From NCBI RefSeq assembly GCF_000613185.1, contig NZ_CCBB010000003.1:434001-498000 (forward strand): a DNA stretch of 64,000 nucleotides, given 5' to 3'. The stretch is from Mycolicibacterium cosmeticum (GTDB lineage: Bacteria > Actinomycetota > Actinomycetes > Mycobacteriales > Mycobacteriaceae). Position numbers and translations under genes: made by a program. This document shows positions 44,294 through 53,634 of this stretch, piece by piece (the first letter of the stretch is position 1; each line of letters opens with the position of its first letter). The notes below the pieces were generated by a model. The model was not told the DNA's origin and did not search any database. It was given only the letters and a program-made list of their open reading frames with translations.

Positions 44294-45592
44294 ATGACAA
44301 GCACGGCCGCCTCCGCTGCATTGTTCGCCGACGCCTGCTCCGTCATCCCCGGTGGGGTGAACTCGCCGGTCCGGGCGTTCAGCGCGGTCGGCGGCACCCC
44401 GCGGTTCATCACCAAGGCCGACGGCTACTGGCTGACCGATGCGGACGACAATCGCTACGTCGACCTGGTCTGCTCCTGGGGCCCGATGATCCTCGGCCAC
44501 GCCCACCCGGCCGTGGTGGCGGCCGTGCAGCGGGTGGCGGCCGACGGGCTGTCCTTCGGCGCGCCGACCCCGGCCGAGACCGAGCTGGCCCGCGCCATCA
44601 TCGACCGGGTCGCCCCGGTGCAGCGCATCCGGTTCGTCAACTCGGGCACCGAGGCCACCATGAGCGCGATCCGGCTGGCCCGTGGCTACACCGGCCGGCC
44701 CAAGATCATCAAGTTCTCCGGCTGCTATCACGGCCACAGCGACGCGCTGCTGGCCGACGCCGGCTCCGGTGTCGCGACGCTGGGGCTGCCGTCCTCGCCC
44801 GGAGTCACCGGCGCCGCCGCGGCCGACACCATCGTGCTGCCGTACAACGACGTCGCCGCCGTCGAAGAGGTGTTCGCCGCGCACGGCGAGCACATCGCCT
44901 GCGTCATCAGCGAGGCCAGCCCCGGCAACATGGGCACGGTCGCGCCGCAGCCCGGCTACAACGCCGCGCTGCGCCGCATCACCGCCGAGCACGGCGCCCT
45001 GCTGATCCTCGACGAGGTGATGACCGGGTTCCGGGTCAGCCGCGCCGGCTGGTACGGCCTGGACCCGGTGGACGCGGACCTGTTCACCTTCGGCAAGGTG
45101 ATGAGCGGTGGGCTGCCCGCCGCGGCGTTCGGCGGCCGCGCCGAGGTGATGGAACGGCTGGCCCCGCTGGGGCCGGTGTACCAGGCCGGCACCCTGTCCG
45201 GGAACCCGGTGGCGATGGCCGCCGGGCTGGCCACCCTGCAGGCCGCCGACGACGCCGCGTACGCCGCCCTGGACGCCAACGCCGACCGGCTGGCCGGGCT
45301 GCTCACCGAGGCGCTCACCGAAGCCTCGGTGGCCCACCATGTTTCGCGGGCCGGCAACTTCCTGACGGTGTTCTTCGGCGACGCCGCGCCCACGAACTTC
45401 GCCACCGCCAAGGCCACCGAGACGTGGCGTTACCCGGCCTTCTTCCACGCCCTGCTGGACGCCGGTGTCTATCCGCCGTGCAGCGCGTTCGAAACCTGGT
45501 TCGTCTCGACGGCGCTCGACGACGCCGCGTTCGACAAGATCGCCGAGGCGCTGCCGCACGCCGCCCGCGCCGCCGCCGAGGCCACCCGGTGA
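44294..45592 (+). CDS. hemL: Glutamate-1-semialdehyde 2,1-aminomutase
   Basis: A 432-residue PLP enzyme that converts glutamate-1-semialdehyde to 5-aminolevulinate, directly after HemA in the C5 pathway. Key features: [14 protein letters not shown] start, [27 protein letters not shown], and the PLP Lys268 in [11 protein letters not shown]. It begins a separate operon from hemACDB, leading into the cytochrome c maturation genes, which links heme supply to heme attachment. ATG at 44294 fits a leaderless start. Confidence 0.96.
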   Translation: MTSTAASAALFADACSVIPGGVNSPVRAFSAVGGTPRFITKADGYWLTDADDNRYVDLVCSWGPMILGHAHPAVVAAVQRVAADGLSFGAPTPAETELARAIIDRVAPVQRIRFVNSGTEATMSAIRLARGYTGRPKIIKFSGCYHGHSDALLADAGSGVATLGLPSSPGVTGAAAADTIVLPYNDVAAVEEVFAAHGEHIACVISEASPGNMGTVAPQPGYNAALRRITAEHGALLILDEVMTGFRVSRAGWYGLDPVDADLFTFGKVMSGGLPAAAFGGRAEVMERLAPLGPVYQAGTLSGNPVAMAAGLATLQAADDAAYAALDANADRLAGLLTEALTEASVAHHVSRAGNFLTVFFGDAAPTNFATAKATETWRYPAFFHALLDAGVYPPCSAFETWFVSTALDDAAFDKIAEALPHAARAAAEATR

Positions 45593-46212
45593 CAACCGTG
45601 CCGGTCCGGACGACGGTGCACGTCATGCGCCACGGCGAGGTGTTCAACCCGGAGAAGGTGCTCTACGGCCGGCTGCCCGGCTATCACCTCTCCGACCGCG
45701 GGCGGGCCCAGGCGCAGGCCGCGGCCGACTGGCTGGCCTCGCACGACGTCACCCACATCGTCGCCTCGCCGCTGGAGCGGGCGCAGGAGACCGCCGCGCC
45801 GATCGCGGACAGGCACGGGCTCGTCGTCGACACCGACGAGGACCTGATCGAATCGTGGAACCAGTTCGAGGGAAAACGGGTGGCCCCCGGCGACGGCGCG
45901 CTGCGCGATCCGCGCAACTGGCCGCGGCTGCGCAACCCGATGACACCGTCCTGGGGCGAACCCTACGACGAGGTCGCCACCCGCATGACGGCCGCGCTGC
46001 ATCGAGCCCGGCTCAAAAGCGAAGGGCACGAGGCGGTGTGCGTCAGCCACCAGCTGCCGGTGGAAACCCTGCGCCGCGCCATGACCGGACGCCGGCTGGC
46101 GCACCTGCCGTTGCCGCACAGCCGGCTGTGCAACCTGTCCTCGATCACCTCGTTCGTGTTCGACGACGACCGCCTGGTCCGGTGGGTGTACACGGAGCCC
46201 TGGGGTCTGTAG
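45589..46212 (+). CDS. Histidine phosphatase superfamily protein (Rv0525-like)
   Basis: A 207-residue phosphoglycerate mutase-like phosphatase. The catalytic motif is [10 protein letters not shown] (near residue 12), then [10 protein letters not shown], and the second His is in [12 protein letters not shown]. Members of this branch dephosphorylate small phosphorylated compounds; the substrate is unknown. GTG start overlaps the hemL stop (GTGA), and its TAG overlaps the next GTG by one base, so it is embedded in the operon. Confidence 0.86.
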   Translation: MTTVPVRTTVHVMRHGEVFNPEKVLYGRLPGYHLSDRGRAQAQAAADWLASHDVTHIVASPLERAQETAAPIADRHGLVVDTDEDLIESWNQFEGKRVAPGDGALRDPRNWPRLRNPMTPSWGEPYDEVATRMTAALHRARLKSEGHEAVCVSHQLPVETLRRAMTGRRLAHLPLPHSRLCNLSSITSFVFDDDRLVRWVYTEPWGL

Positions 46213-46793
46213 TGCGCATCGTTGCCGCGCTGGCGTTGCTGCTGGCTGTCCTCACCGGTTGTTCGACCGGTGACGACGCCGTCGCGCAGGGCGGCACCTT
46301 CGAGTTCGTCGCCCCCGGCGGCAAGACCGACATCTTCTACGACCCACCCGAGAAGCGGGGTACCCCGGGCAAGATCAGCGGGCCCGATCTGATGGACCCC
46401 AACCGGAAGCTGTCCCTGGACGATTACGCGGGCAAGGTCGTCGTGATCAACGTGTGGGGGCAGTGGTGCGGGCCCTGCCGCTCGGAGATCCCGCAACTGG
46501 AGCAGGTGTTCGAGCAGACCCGGGCCGACGGCGTGCAGTTCCTCGGCATCGACGTGCGCGACTACAACCGGGATGCGGCAAAGGATTTCGTGGTCGACCG
46601 CAAGGTCAGCTACCCGTCGATCTATGACCCCGCGATGCGCACCATGATCGCCTTCGGCGGCAAATACCCGACCACCGTCATCCCGTCCACCGTGGTGCTG
46701 GACCGGCAGCACCGGGTGGCCGCCGTGTTCCTGCGCGAACTGCTGGCCGCCGACCTGCTGCCGGTCGTCCAGCGGCTGGCTTCGGAAAAATGA
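46212..46793 (+). CDS. TlpA/ResA-like thioredoxin-fold lipoprotein (Rv0526-like)
   Basis: A 193-residue exported lipoprotein with lipobox LTGC at residue 17 and a thioredoxin domain containing WCGPC (Cys86, Cys89). The cis-Pro-type loop is near YPTTVIPSTVV. It likely reduces the heme-binding CXXCH cysteines of apocytochrome c outside the membrane, receiving electrons from CcdA encoded next. GTG start overlaps the preceding stop. Confidence 0.92.
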   Translation: MRIVAALALLLAVLTGCSTGDDAVAQGGTFEFVAPGGKTDIFYDPPEKRGTPGKISGPDLMDPNRKLSLDDYAGKVVVINVWGQWCGPCRSEIPQLEQVFEQTRADGVQFLGIDVRDYNRDAAKDFVVDRKVSYPSIYDPAMRTMIAFGGKYPTTVIPSTVVLDRQHRVAAVFLRELLAADLLPVVQRLASEK

Positions 46794-46811
46794 CAGCGAA
46801 GTGATGGCGCA

Positions 46812-47579
46812 GTGAATCCCTCCGATCTGGTGGCCAACGGCCCGGTGCTGCTGGCCCTGGGCATCAGCGTGCTGGCCGGACTGGTGTCCTTCGCGTCGCC
46901 CTGCGTGGTGCCCCTGGTGCCCGGCTACCTGTCGTACCTGGCCGGCGTCGTCGGCGTCGCCGAGGCCCCGGACGCCGGGGGAGCGCGGTCGGCCCGCTGG
47001 CGGGTGGTCGGCGCGGCCGCACTGTTCGTGGCCGGATTCACCGTGGTGTTCCTGCTCGGCAGCGTCGCGGTGCTCGGGATGACCACCGCCGTCATCACCA
47101 ATGAGGCAGTGCTGCAACGCATCGGCGGCGTGGTGACCATCCTGATGGGGCTGATCTTCGTCGGTTTCATCCCGCTGCTGCAGCGCGAGGCCCGGTTCGC
47201 GCCGCGCCGGCTCTCGACGCTGGGCGGGGCACCGCTGCTGGGCGCGGTGTTCGCGCTGGGCTGGACGCCATGCCTGGGGCCGACGCTGACGGCCGTGATC
47301 GCGGTGGCCTCGGCCACCGAAGGCTCGGCCGTCGCCCGCGGCATCGCGCTGGTGATCGCGTACTGCCTGGGCCTCGGCGTGCCGTTCCTGCTGCTGGCGT
47401 TCGGCTCGTCGCGGGCGGTGCGCGGGCTGGGCTGGCTGCGAGCGCACACCCGCGGCATCCAGATCTTCGGTGGGGTGCTGATGATCGCGGTGGGTATCGC
47501 CCTGGTGACCGGGCTGTGGGGGGATTTCGTGGGGTGGGTGCGCGACGCGTTCATCAGCGACGTGAGGCTGCCGATATGA
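46812..47579 (+). CDS. ccdA: Cytochrome c biogenesis protein CcdA
   Basis: A 255-residue membrane protein with six helices that moves reducing equivalents from cytoplasmic thioredoxin to the outside. The two redox cysteines are in [13 protein letters not shown] (helix 1) and [14 protein letters not shown] (helix 4), both with the typical flanking prolines. GTG start. It overlaps resB by four bases (ATGA). Confidence 0.95.
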   Translation: MNPSDLVANGPVLLALGISVLAGLVSFASPCVVPLVPGYLSYLAGVVGVAEAPDAGGARSARWRVVGAAALFVAGFTVVFLLGSVAVLGMTTAVITNEAVLQRIGGVVTILMGLIFVGFIPLLQREARFAPRRLSTLGGAPLLGAVFALGWTPCLGPTLTAVIAVASATEGSAVARGIALVIAYCLGLGVPFLLLAFGSSRAVRGLGWLRAHTRGIQIFGGVLMIAVGIALVTGLWGDFVGWVRDAFISDVRLPI

Positions 47580-49138
47580 ACCCGCTGATGAAGGCGTGGG
47601 CGCTGATCCGCAACACCTGGCGCACGCTGACCTCGATGGGCACCGCGCTGGTGCTGCTGTTCCTGCTGGCGCTGGGCGCCATCCCCGGCGCGCTGCTGCC
47701 GCAACGCAGCCTCAACGCCGGCAAGGTCGACGAGTACCTGGCCCAGCACCCGACCATCGGGCCGTGGCTGGACAAGGTCCAGGCGTTCGACGTGTTCTCC
47801 AGCTTCTGGTTCACCTCCATCTACGTGCTGTTGTTCGTTTCGCTGGTCGGCTGCCTGACCCCGCGGCTGGCCGAACACATGCGCAGCCTGCGCGCCGTTC
47901 CGGTGGCCGCGCCGCGCAACCTGGCGCGGCTGCCCAAGCACCACGAAGCCGAGATCACCGGCGAGGCCGCCGCATTGGCCGCCACCATGACAGACCGCCT
48001 GAAAGGCTGGCGGCGCACCACCCGCACCGAGACGAACGACGATGCCGAAATCACCGAGATATCAGCGGAAAAGGGTTATCTGCGCGAGTTCGGCAACATC
48101 GTCTTCCACTTCTCGCTGCTCGGCCTGCTGGTCGCCGTCGCGGCGGGCAAGCTGTTCGGCTACGAGGGCAACGTCATCGTCATCGCCGACGGCGGGCCCG
48201 GCTTCTGTTCGGCGTCGCCGGCCGCGTTCGACTCGTTCCGGGCCGGTAACACCGTCGACGGCACCTCGCTGTACCCGATCTGCCTGAAGGTCAACGACTT
48301 CGACGCGCAGTATCTGCCCAGCGGGCAGGCCGTCAGCTTCGCCGCGAACATCGAGTACCAGGACGGCGCCGACCTCAACACCGACACCTGGCGGCCGTAC
48401 CGTCTCGAGGTCAACCACCCGCTGCGGATCGGCGGGGACCGGGTGTACCTGCAGGGCCACGGCTACGCGCCGACGTTCACCGTGACCTTCCCGGACGGGC
48501 AGCAGCGCACCACCACGGTGCAGTGGCGCCCCGACGACCCGCTGACCCTGCTGTCCTCCGGCGTGATCCGGGTGGACCCGCCCGGAGGCACCTATCCCGA
48601 CCCCGACGAGCGGCGCAAGCACCAGATCGCGGTGCAGGGCCTGCTCGCCCCCACCGAACAACTCGACGGCACCCTGCTGTCGTCGAGTTTCCCGGCGCTC
48701 AACGACCCCGCGGTGGCCATCGACATCTACCGCGGTGACGCCGGCCTGGACACCGGCCGCCCGCAGTCGCTGTTCACCCTTGACCCGCGGCTGATCGGGC
48801 AGGGCCGGCTGACCAAACAGGCCCGGGTCAACCTCAAGGCCGGCGAACAGACCCGCCTGAACGACGGCACCACCGTCCGGTTCGACGGTGCGGTCCCGTT
48901 CATCAACCTTCAGGTCTCGCACGACCCGGCGCAGGTGTGGGTGCTGGTGTTCGCCATGTCGATGATGGCCGGGCTGCTGGTGTCGCTGGTGGTCCGGCGG
49001 CGCCGTGTCTGGGTTCGGCTTACCCCGGGCCCGGCGGGTACCGTAAGCGTCGAGCTGGGGGGTCTGGCCCGGACCGACAATTCCGGGTGGGGTGACGAGT
49101 TCGAGCGGCTCACCGTGAAGCTGCTGGGAGAAGAGTGA
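47576..49138 (+). CDS. resB: Cytochrome c biogenesis protein ResB (CcsB)
   Basis: A 520-residue membrane component of the System II heme lyase that, with CcsA, carries heme across the membrane and attaches it to apocytochrome c. Three N-terminal helices, a large extracytoplasmic domain (about residues 210-445) and a final helix (about 448-470) match ResB. The start overlaps the ccdA stop. The segment [14 protein letters not shown], with a His, lies at the third helix. Confidence 0.94.
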   Translation: MNPLMKAWALIRNTWRTLTSMGTALVLLFLLALGAIPGALLPQRSLNAGKVDEYLAQHPTIGPWLDKVQAFDVFSSFWFTSIYVLLFVSLVGCLTPRLAEHMRSLRAVPVAAPRNLARLPKHHEAEITGEAAALAATMTDRLKGWRRTTRTETNDDAEITEISAEKGYLREFGNIVFHFSLLGLLVAVAAGKLFGYEGNVIVIADGGPGFCSASPAAFDSFRAGNTVDGTSLYPICLKVNDFDAQYLPSGQAVSFAANIEYQDGADLNTDTWRPYRLEVNHPLRIGGDRVYLQGHGYAPTFTVTFPDGQQRTTTVQWRPDDPLTLLSSGVIRVDPPGGTYPDPDERRKHQIAVQGLLAPTEQLDGTLLSSSFPALNDPAVAIDIYRGDAGLDTGRPQSLFTLDPRLIGQGRLTKQARVNLKAGEQTRLNDGTTVRFDGAVPFINLQVSHDPAQVWVLVFAMSMMAGLLVSLVVRRRRVWVRLTPGPAGTVSVELGGLARTDNSGWGDEFERLTVKLLGEE

Positions 49139-49145
49139 CGCGCGC

Positions 49146-50126
49146 ATGAATACAACGCACATCGATATCGGGCTGTCCCGCTACTCGGACTGGGCCTACA
49201 CGTCGTCGGTGGTGGTGCTCGTCGTCGCGTTGATCCTGCTGGCCGTCGAGTTGGCCTACGCGCGGGGGCGCAAGGTCGAGGCGCGCGAGCTGGTGGGTGC
49301 CGGCGGTCCGGCCGCAGTGGGTGCGGACAGCGCCACCCCCGGCGTGGTCGCCGACACCCCGTCCCGCCCCGCCGACGAGCGCATCGGCCGGGCCGGCCTG
49401 GCGCTGGTGTACGTCGGCATCGCCCTGCTGGCCGCCTGCATCGTGCTGCGCGGGCTGGCCACGGCCAGGGTGCCGTGGGGCAACATGTACGAGTTCATCA
49501 ACCTGACCTGCTTCTGCGGTCTGGTCGCCGGCGCGATCGTGCTGCGCAAACCGCAGTTCCGCGCGCTGTGGGTGTTCGTCCTGGTGCCGGTGCTGATCCT
49601 GCTGACGGTCTCCGGGCGCTGGCTGTACACCAACGCCGCCCCGGTGATGCCTGCGCTGCAGTCCTACTGGTTGCCCATCCACGTCTCGGTGGTGAGCCTC
49701 GGTTCCGGGGTGTTCCTGGTCGCCGGTGTGGCCAGCATCCTGTTCCTGCTCAAGATGTCGCCGCTGGCCGATCGCGACAACGGCTTCGGCCGGATGATCC
49801 GCCGGCTGCCCGACGGGCAGACGCTGGACCGGATCGCCTACCGCACCACCATCTTCGCGTTCCCGATCTTCGGGTTCGGCGTCATCTTCGGCGCCATCTG
49901 GGCCGAGGAGGCGTGGGGCCGCTACTGGGGCTGGGACCCCAAGGAGACGGTGTCGTTCATCGCCTGGGTGGTGTACGCGGCGTATCTGCACGCGCGGTCC
50001 ACGGCCGGTTGGCGGGACCGCAAGGCGGCCTGGATCAACGTCGTGGGTTTCGTGGCGATGGTGTTCAACCTGTTCTTCATCAACCTGGTCACCGTGGGCC
50101 TGCACTCGTACGCGGGGGTGGGCTGA
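49146..50126 (+). CDS. ccsA: Cytochrome c biogenesis protein CcsA (ResC)
   Basis: A 326-residue membrane protein that binds heme and, with ResB, forms the System II heme lyase. The signature Trp-rich motif reads WGRYWGWDPKET (near residue 256), and conserved heme-ligand His residues lie in LPIHVSVVSL, AYLHARS and GLHSYAG. Eight helices are predicted. It starts 7 bases after resB; the next gene begins 2 bases after its stop. Confidence 0.95.
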   Translation: MNTTHIDIGLSRYSDWAYTSSVVVLVVALILLAVELAYARGRKVEARELVGAGGPAAVGADSATPGVVADTPSRPADERIGRAGLALVYVGIALLAACIVLRGLATARVPWGNMYEFINLTCFCGLVAGAIVLRKPQFRALWVFVLVPVLILLTVSGRWLYTNAAPVMPALQSYWLPIHVSVVSLGSGVFLVAGVASILFLLKMSPLADRDNGFGRMIRRLPDGQTLDRIAYRTTIFAFPIFGFGVIFGAIWAEEAWGRYWGWDPKETVSFIAWVVYAAYLHARSTAGWRDRKAAWINVVGFVAMVFNLFFINLVTVGLHSYAGVG

Positions 50127-50128
50127 CA

Positions 50129-51235
50129 GTGCCGCTCGGACCGGATCAGCCCATCAATTTCCGTGGGCAACAGCGGTTTAGCGATCCGGCGCAGGAGGTG
50201 CCTCCGGAATGGACCGCGCCCACCCCGCCGCACGGCATTCCCGCCGTGGTCGTGCCGCCGCCGGCCGGCGCCCCCGCACCGGCCGACCAGACCAGCCCCT
50301 TCCCGCTGCCGGCGCCGTACCTGGACCTGTCCACGGTGGCGCTGCTCGGCCAGCCGAAGCGGGCACCGTCGCGGGGCTGGCGGCGCTGGGTGTACCTGGC
50401 CACCTTCAAGACCCTGAACCTGGGCGAGAGCCCGAAGGTCACCGACTACAACAAGCTGCTCGGCGAGGTGGGTCGGCCGCTGCGGGGCTGCTACCGGATC
50501 GCGCTGCTGTCGCTGAAGGGCGGGGTCGGCAAGACCACCATCACCGCCACCCTCGGGGCCACGTTCGCCTCCACCCGCGGTGACCGCGTCATCGCGGTGG
50601 ACGCCAACCCCGACCGCGGGACCCTGAGCCAGAAGGTGCCGCTGGAAACCCCCGCCACGGTGCGGCACCTGCTGCGCGACGCGGAGGGCATCAACAGCTA
50701 CAGCGACGTCCGCCGCTACACCAACCAGGGCCCGAGCCGGCTGGAGGTGCTGGCCTCGGAGAGCGACCCGGCGGTGTCGGAGGCGTTCAGCTCAGAGGAC
50801 TACACCAGGACCCTGGAGGTGCTGGAGCGCTACTACAGCCTGGTGCTCACCGACTGCGGCACCGGGATGCTGCATTCGGCGATGGCGGCCGTGTTGTCGC
50901 ATGCCGATGTGCTGATCGTGGTCAGTTCGGGTTCGGTGGACGGGGCGCGGTCGGCGTCGGCCACCCTGGACTGGCTCGACGCGCACGGGCATCAGGACAT
51001 GGTGCGCAACGCGATTGCGGTGGTGAACGCGGTGCGTCCGCGCTCGGGCAAGGTGGACCTGCAGAAGGTGACCGACCATTTCGCGCGGCGCTGCCGGGCG
51101 GTGTTGCAGGTGCCGTTCGACCCTCATCTGGAGGAGGGCGCCGAGATCAGCCTGGAGCGGCTGAAGCCACAGACGCGTGAGGCGTTGATCAAACTGGCCG
51201 CGGTGGTCGCGGCGGGATTTCCCGGCTCGGCTTAA
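50129..51235 (+). CDS. ParA/MinD-like P-loop ATPase with Pro-rich N terminus (Rv0530-like)
   Basis: A 368-residue protein. Residues 1-65 are Pro/Ala-rich and probably disordered. A deviant Walker A motif LKGGVGKTT (129-137) and Walker A' region VDANPDRGTLSQ, then VLTDCGTGML, identify a SIMIBI-class ATPase. The architecture recalls EspI and other mycobacterial ParA-like proteins with Pro-rich tails. GTG start 2 bases after ccsA, so it is co-transcribed; a role in placing or timing envelope assembly is possible but unproven. Confidence 0.83.
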   Translation: MPLGPDQPINFRGQQRFSDPAQEVPPEWTAPTPPHGIPAVVVPPPAGAPAPADQTSPFPLPAPYLDLSTVALLGQPKRAPSRGWRRWVYLATFKTLNLGESPKVTDYNKLLGEVGRPLRGCYRIALLSLKGGVGKTTITATLGATFASTRGDRVIAVDANPDRGTLSQKVPLETPATVRHLLRDAEGINSYSDVRRYTNQGPSRLEVLASESDPAVSEAFSSEDYTRTLEVLERYYSLVLTDCGTGMLHSAMAAVLSHADVLIVVSSGSVDGARSASATLDWLDAHGHQDMVRNAIAVVNAVRPRSGKVDLQKVTDHFARRCRAVLQVPFDPHLEEGAEISLERLKPQTREALIKLAAVVAAGFPGSA

Positions 51236-51238
51236 CGC

Positions 51239-51403
51239 TCAACCGCGGGGGTTGTTGTCCCCGTGGCCGAGGCGGCGCAGGAAATCGGGGTCGTCGTCGG
51301 GGCCGATCACCCGGGTGCGTGGGCGTGCGGCCGATGCCCGGACCACCCGCCACACCGCGTAGGAAAGCCCAGCCACGATCAGGACCAGGAGCAAGTACTG
51401 CAA
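51239..51403 (-). CDS. 54-residue membrane protein with TTG start (Rv0530A-like)
   Basis: A small gene missed by ordinary ORF calling because it starts with TTG. An AGGAGG Shine-Dalgarno (51416-51411) lies 7 bases upstream. One N-terminal helix (residues 2-18, QYLLLVLIVAGLSYAVW-type) is followed by an Arg-rich segment and an acidic stretch (GPDDDPDFLRRL). It is convergent with the ParA-like gene (3-base gap). A conserved counterpart of this size lies at the same place in M. tuberculosis. Function unknown. Confidence 0.8.
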   Translation of the reverse strand: MQYLLLVLIVAGLSYAVWRVVRASAARPRTRVIGPDDDPDFLRRLGHGDNNPRG

Positions 51404-51440
51404 CGGAAAACCTCCTTGATCCGAATATACGCGCCGTGGG

Positions 51441-51446
51441 TAGGCT
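51441..51446 (+). promoter_or_regulatory. -10 element before the DUF4229 gene
   Basis: TAGGCT ends 7 bases before the GTG at 51454. It shares the 50-base spacer with the divergent 54-residue gene, whose Shine-Dalgarno lies about 25 bases away. Confidence 0.5.
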
Positions 51447-51453
51447 CGGGCTC

Positions 51454-51765
51454 GTGTCTGATGGTCGGCCGGGAACCCGGATGTTGCGTGACGTCGGAGC
51501 CTATCTGCTGGCTCGGCTGGCGCTCGCCGCGGTGCTCACCGCGGTGATCGTCGGAGCCGGCCACCTCGTCGGGATCCGCGAGTTCCCGTTGATCGTGGCG
51601 GTGTTGTTCGCCATCGTGTTGGCGCTCCCGCTGGGTATCTGGCTGTTCGCGCCGCTGCGTCGCCGTGCCACCGCCAGCATCGCGGCGTTCGACGAACGTC
51701 GCCGCAAGGATCGGGAGTCGTTGCAGGCCCGGCTCCGTGGTGACGACGAACCGGAGCGCAGCTAA
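51454..51765 (+). CDS. DUF4229 membrane protein (Rv0531-like)
   Basis: A 103-residue protein with two helices (about residues 16-36 and 40-62) and a charged, Arg-rich cytoplasmic tail (RRRKDRES). GTG at 51454 fits the -10 box; ATG at 51481 is an alternative. Its position corresponds to Rv0531. No enzymatic motif is visible. The next gene ends 4 bases before its stop on the other strand (short convergent overlap). Confidence 0.76.
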   Translation: MSDGRPGTRMLRDVGAYLLARLALAAVLTAVIVGAGHLVGIREFPLIVAVLFAIVLALPLGIWLFAPLRRRATASIAAFDERRRKDRESLQARLRGDDEPERS

Positions 51766-52679
51766 CCGGCGGCCGCCCGGACGATGCCGCGCAGCCAGGC
51801 GTGCCGGTGATCGGTGTCGAAGACGCGGTTCCAGATCATCTGATACGGCAGGGTGGCCACCTCCATGGGCGCCGGTAGTGCCCGCAGGGTGTCGTCACGG
51901 TCCCAGCCCGCACGCAGCCGGGCGGGAAGCGTTGCGATCAAATCGGTTCCGGGTAGCAGCGCCAGTGCCGACGAGTGATACGGCACCGTGACGGCGGCGT
52001 CGCGCGGGCGGCCCAGCGCCGCCAGGGGGCGGTCGACGGCGGTCTGGCGGCCGTCGGCGGTGTCGATGACGATATGCGGATGGCGCAGGTAGTCGTCCAG
52101 CGTGATGCCGGCCGCACCGGCCAGCGGGTGATCATGGGCCAGCACGCAGACGAAGTCCTCGACGAAGAGCGTCTCGGCCTGTAAGTCCGGCGGCAGATCG
52201 CCGCCGTACAGTCCGATATCGACTGCGCCACTGCGGATCTGGTCGATGATCCCGTCCAGGCGCAGGTTGTGGAAGCGGACCGCGGTGGCGGGGGACTGGG
52301 TGCGCACCTGCCGGCAGATCGCGGGGCCGAAGGTCTGCACGGCGTAATCGCTGCCGGCGAGGTTGATCGGTGCGCTGGACTGGCTCGGATCGAAATCGTT
52401 GGGGGACAACAGATGCTGCAACAGGGGGACGACGGTGGTGAGCTGGTCGTAGATGTCCTGGGCGCGGGCGGTGAGCCGGAAACCGTCCGGGTCGCGCACC
52501 AGCAGCGGGTCGTCGAGCACGCGGCGCAGCCGTTGCAGCGCGCGGCTCATCGCCGGCTGGCTCAGGCCCACGCGTGCGGCGGCGCGGGAAACCTGGCGTT
52601 CCTCGAGCAGGGCGACCAGCGGTGTGAGCAGGTTCAGGTCCACCCGATCGATATGCGTGGTGAGCATATGAGACATCAT
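51762..52679 (-). CDS. LysR-family transcriptional regulator
   Basis: A 305-residue LysR regulator. HTH core: ALLEERQVSRAAARVGLSQPAMSRALQRLR, then DPLLVRD. The effector domain is of the NodD/LinR-like type (NLAGSDYAVQTFGP). It is divergent from an SDR gene with only a 46-base spacer, so it very likely regulates the SDR-DUF4331-SDR operon. The end overlaps the convergent DUF4229 gene by four bases. Confidence 0.92.
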   Translation of the reverse strand: MMSHMLTTHIDRVDLNLLTPLVALLEERQVSRAAARVGLSQPAMSRALQRLRRVLDDPLLVRDPDGFRLTARAQDIYDQLTTVVPLLQHLLSPNDFDPSQSSAPINLAGSDYAVQTFGPAICRQVRTQSPATAVRFHNLRLDGIIDQIRSGAVDIGLYGGDLPPDLQAETLFVEDFVCVLAHDHPLAGAAGITLDDYLRHPHIVIDTADGRQTAVDRPLAALGRPRDAAVTVPYHSSALALLPGTDLIATLPARLRAGWDRDDTLRALPAPMEVATLPYQMIWNRVFDTDHRHAWLRGIVRAAAG

Positions 52680-52725
52680 AGATATGCATGTGACAGATGG
52701 TTACTGGTCAGGCACGCTCGATCAC

Positions 52726-53634
52726 ATGGACCACAACGTCGTCTTGATCACCGGAGCCTCCAGTGGTTTCGGCCAGCTCATCGCCGAAGCGCTCGCCAGG
52801 GCGGGGCACACCGTCTACGCCTCCATGCGCGACATCGCCGGCCGTAACGCGCCGCGGGCCAGGGGCTACGCCGAGCTGGCCCGCACCGAAGGCGTCGACC
52901 TGCGCACCGTCGAGATGGACGTGCAATCGCAGGAGTCCGTCGACGCCGCGGTCGCCGAGGTGCTGGCGGCCGCCGGGCGGATCGACGTCGTCGTCCACAA
53001 CGCCGGACACATGGTCTACGGCCCCGCCGAGGCCTTCACGCCCGAACAGCTCGCCCAGCTGTACGACGTCAACGTGCTCGGCACCCAGCGCGTGAACCGG
53101 GCGGTGCTGCCGCATCTGCGCGGGCGGCGCCGCGGCCTGCTGGTGTGGGTGTCCAGCAGCAGTTGCGCCGGCGGCACACCGCCGTATCTCGCGCCGTACT
53201 TCGCCGCCAAGAACGCCATGGACGCGCTCGCCGTCTCCTATGCCAGGGAACTGAGCCTGTGGGGTGTCGAGACGACGATCATCGTGCCGGGCGCCTTCAC
53301 CTCGGGCACCAACCATTTCGCGCACGCGGGTGCCCCAGCCGACCGGGCCGTGGCCGCCGCCTACGAGGACGGGCCCTACGCCGGTTTCGAGGCCCGGGTG
53401 CAGGAGGCGTTCAACTCCATCGTGCCGCCCGATGCCGACCCGGGGGCCGTCGCGACGGCGGTGGCCCGGGTGGTCGCCGCGCCGTTCGGCACCCGGCCGT
53501 TCCGGGTGCACATCGACCCCAGCCAGGACGGTGCCGATGTGGGCTTCGCCGTGCTGGACCGGCTGAAGGCCGAGATGCTGCACCGCGTCGGCCTGGCCGA
53601 GCTGCTCACCCCGGCGGCACCGGGGGCCGACTGA
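52726..53634 (+). CDS. Short-chain dehydrogenase/reductase
   Basis: A 302-residue classical SDR. Cofactor motif LITGASSGFGQ near residue 8, HNAGH (a variant of NNAG) near residue 88, and active site VSSSSCAGGTPPYLAPYFAAK with Tyr and Lys of YxxxK. ATG at 52726 is preferred over 52684 because the SDR core starts there and the earlier frame would cover nearly all the LysR spacer. Its TGA overlaps the next ATG by one base (TGATG). Confidence 0.87.
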   Translation: MDHNVVLITGASSGFGQLIAEALARAGHTVYASMRDIAGRNAPRARGYAELARTEGVDLRTVEMDVQSQESVDAAVAEVLAAAGRIDVVVHNAGHMVYGPAEAFTPEQLAQLYDVNVLGTQRVNRAVLPHLRGRRRGLLVWVSSSSCAGGTPPYLAPYFAAKNAMDALAVSYARELSLWGVETTIIVPGAFTSGTNHFAHAGAPADRAVAAAYEDGPYAGFEARVQEAFNSIVPPDADPGAVATAVARVVAAPFGTRPFRVHIDPSQDGADVGFAVLDRLKAEMLHRVGLAELLTPAAPGAD

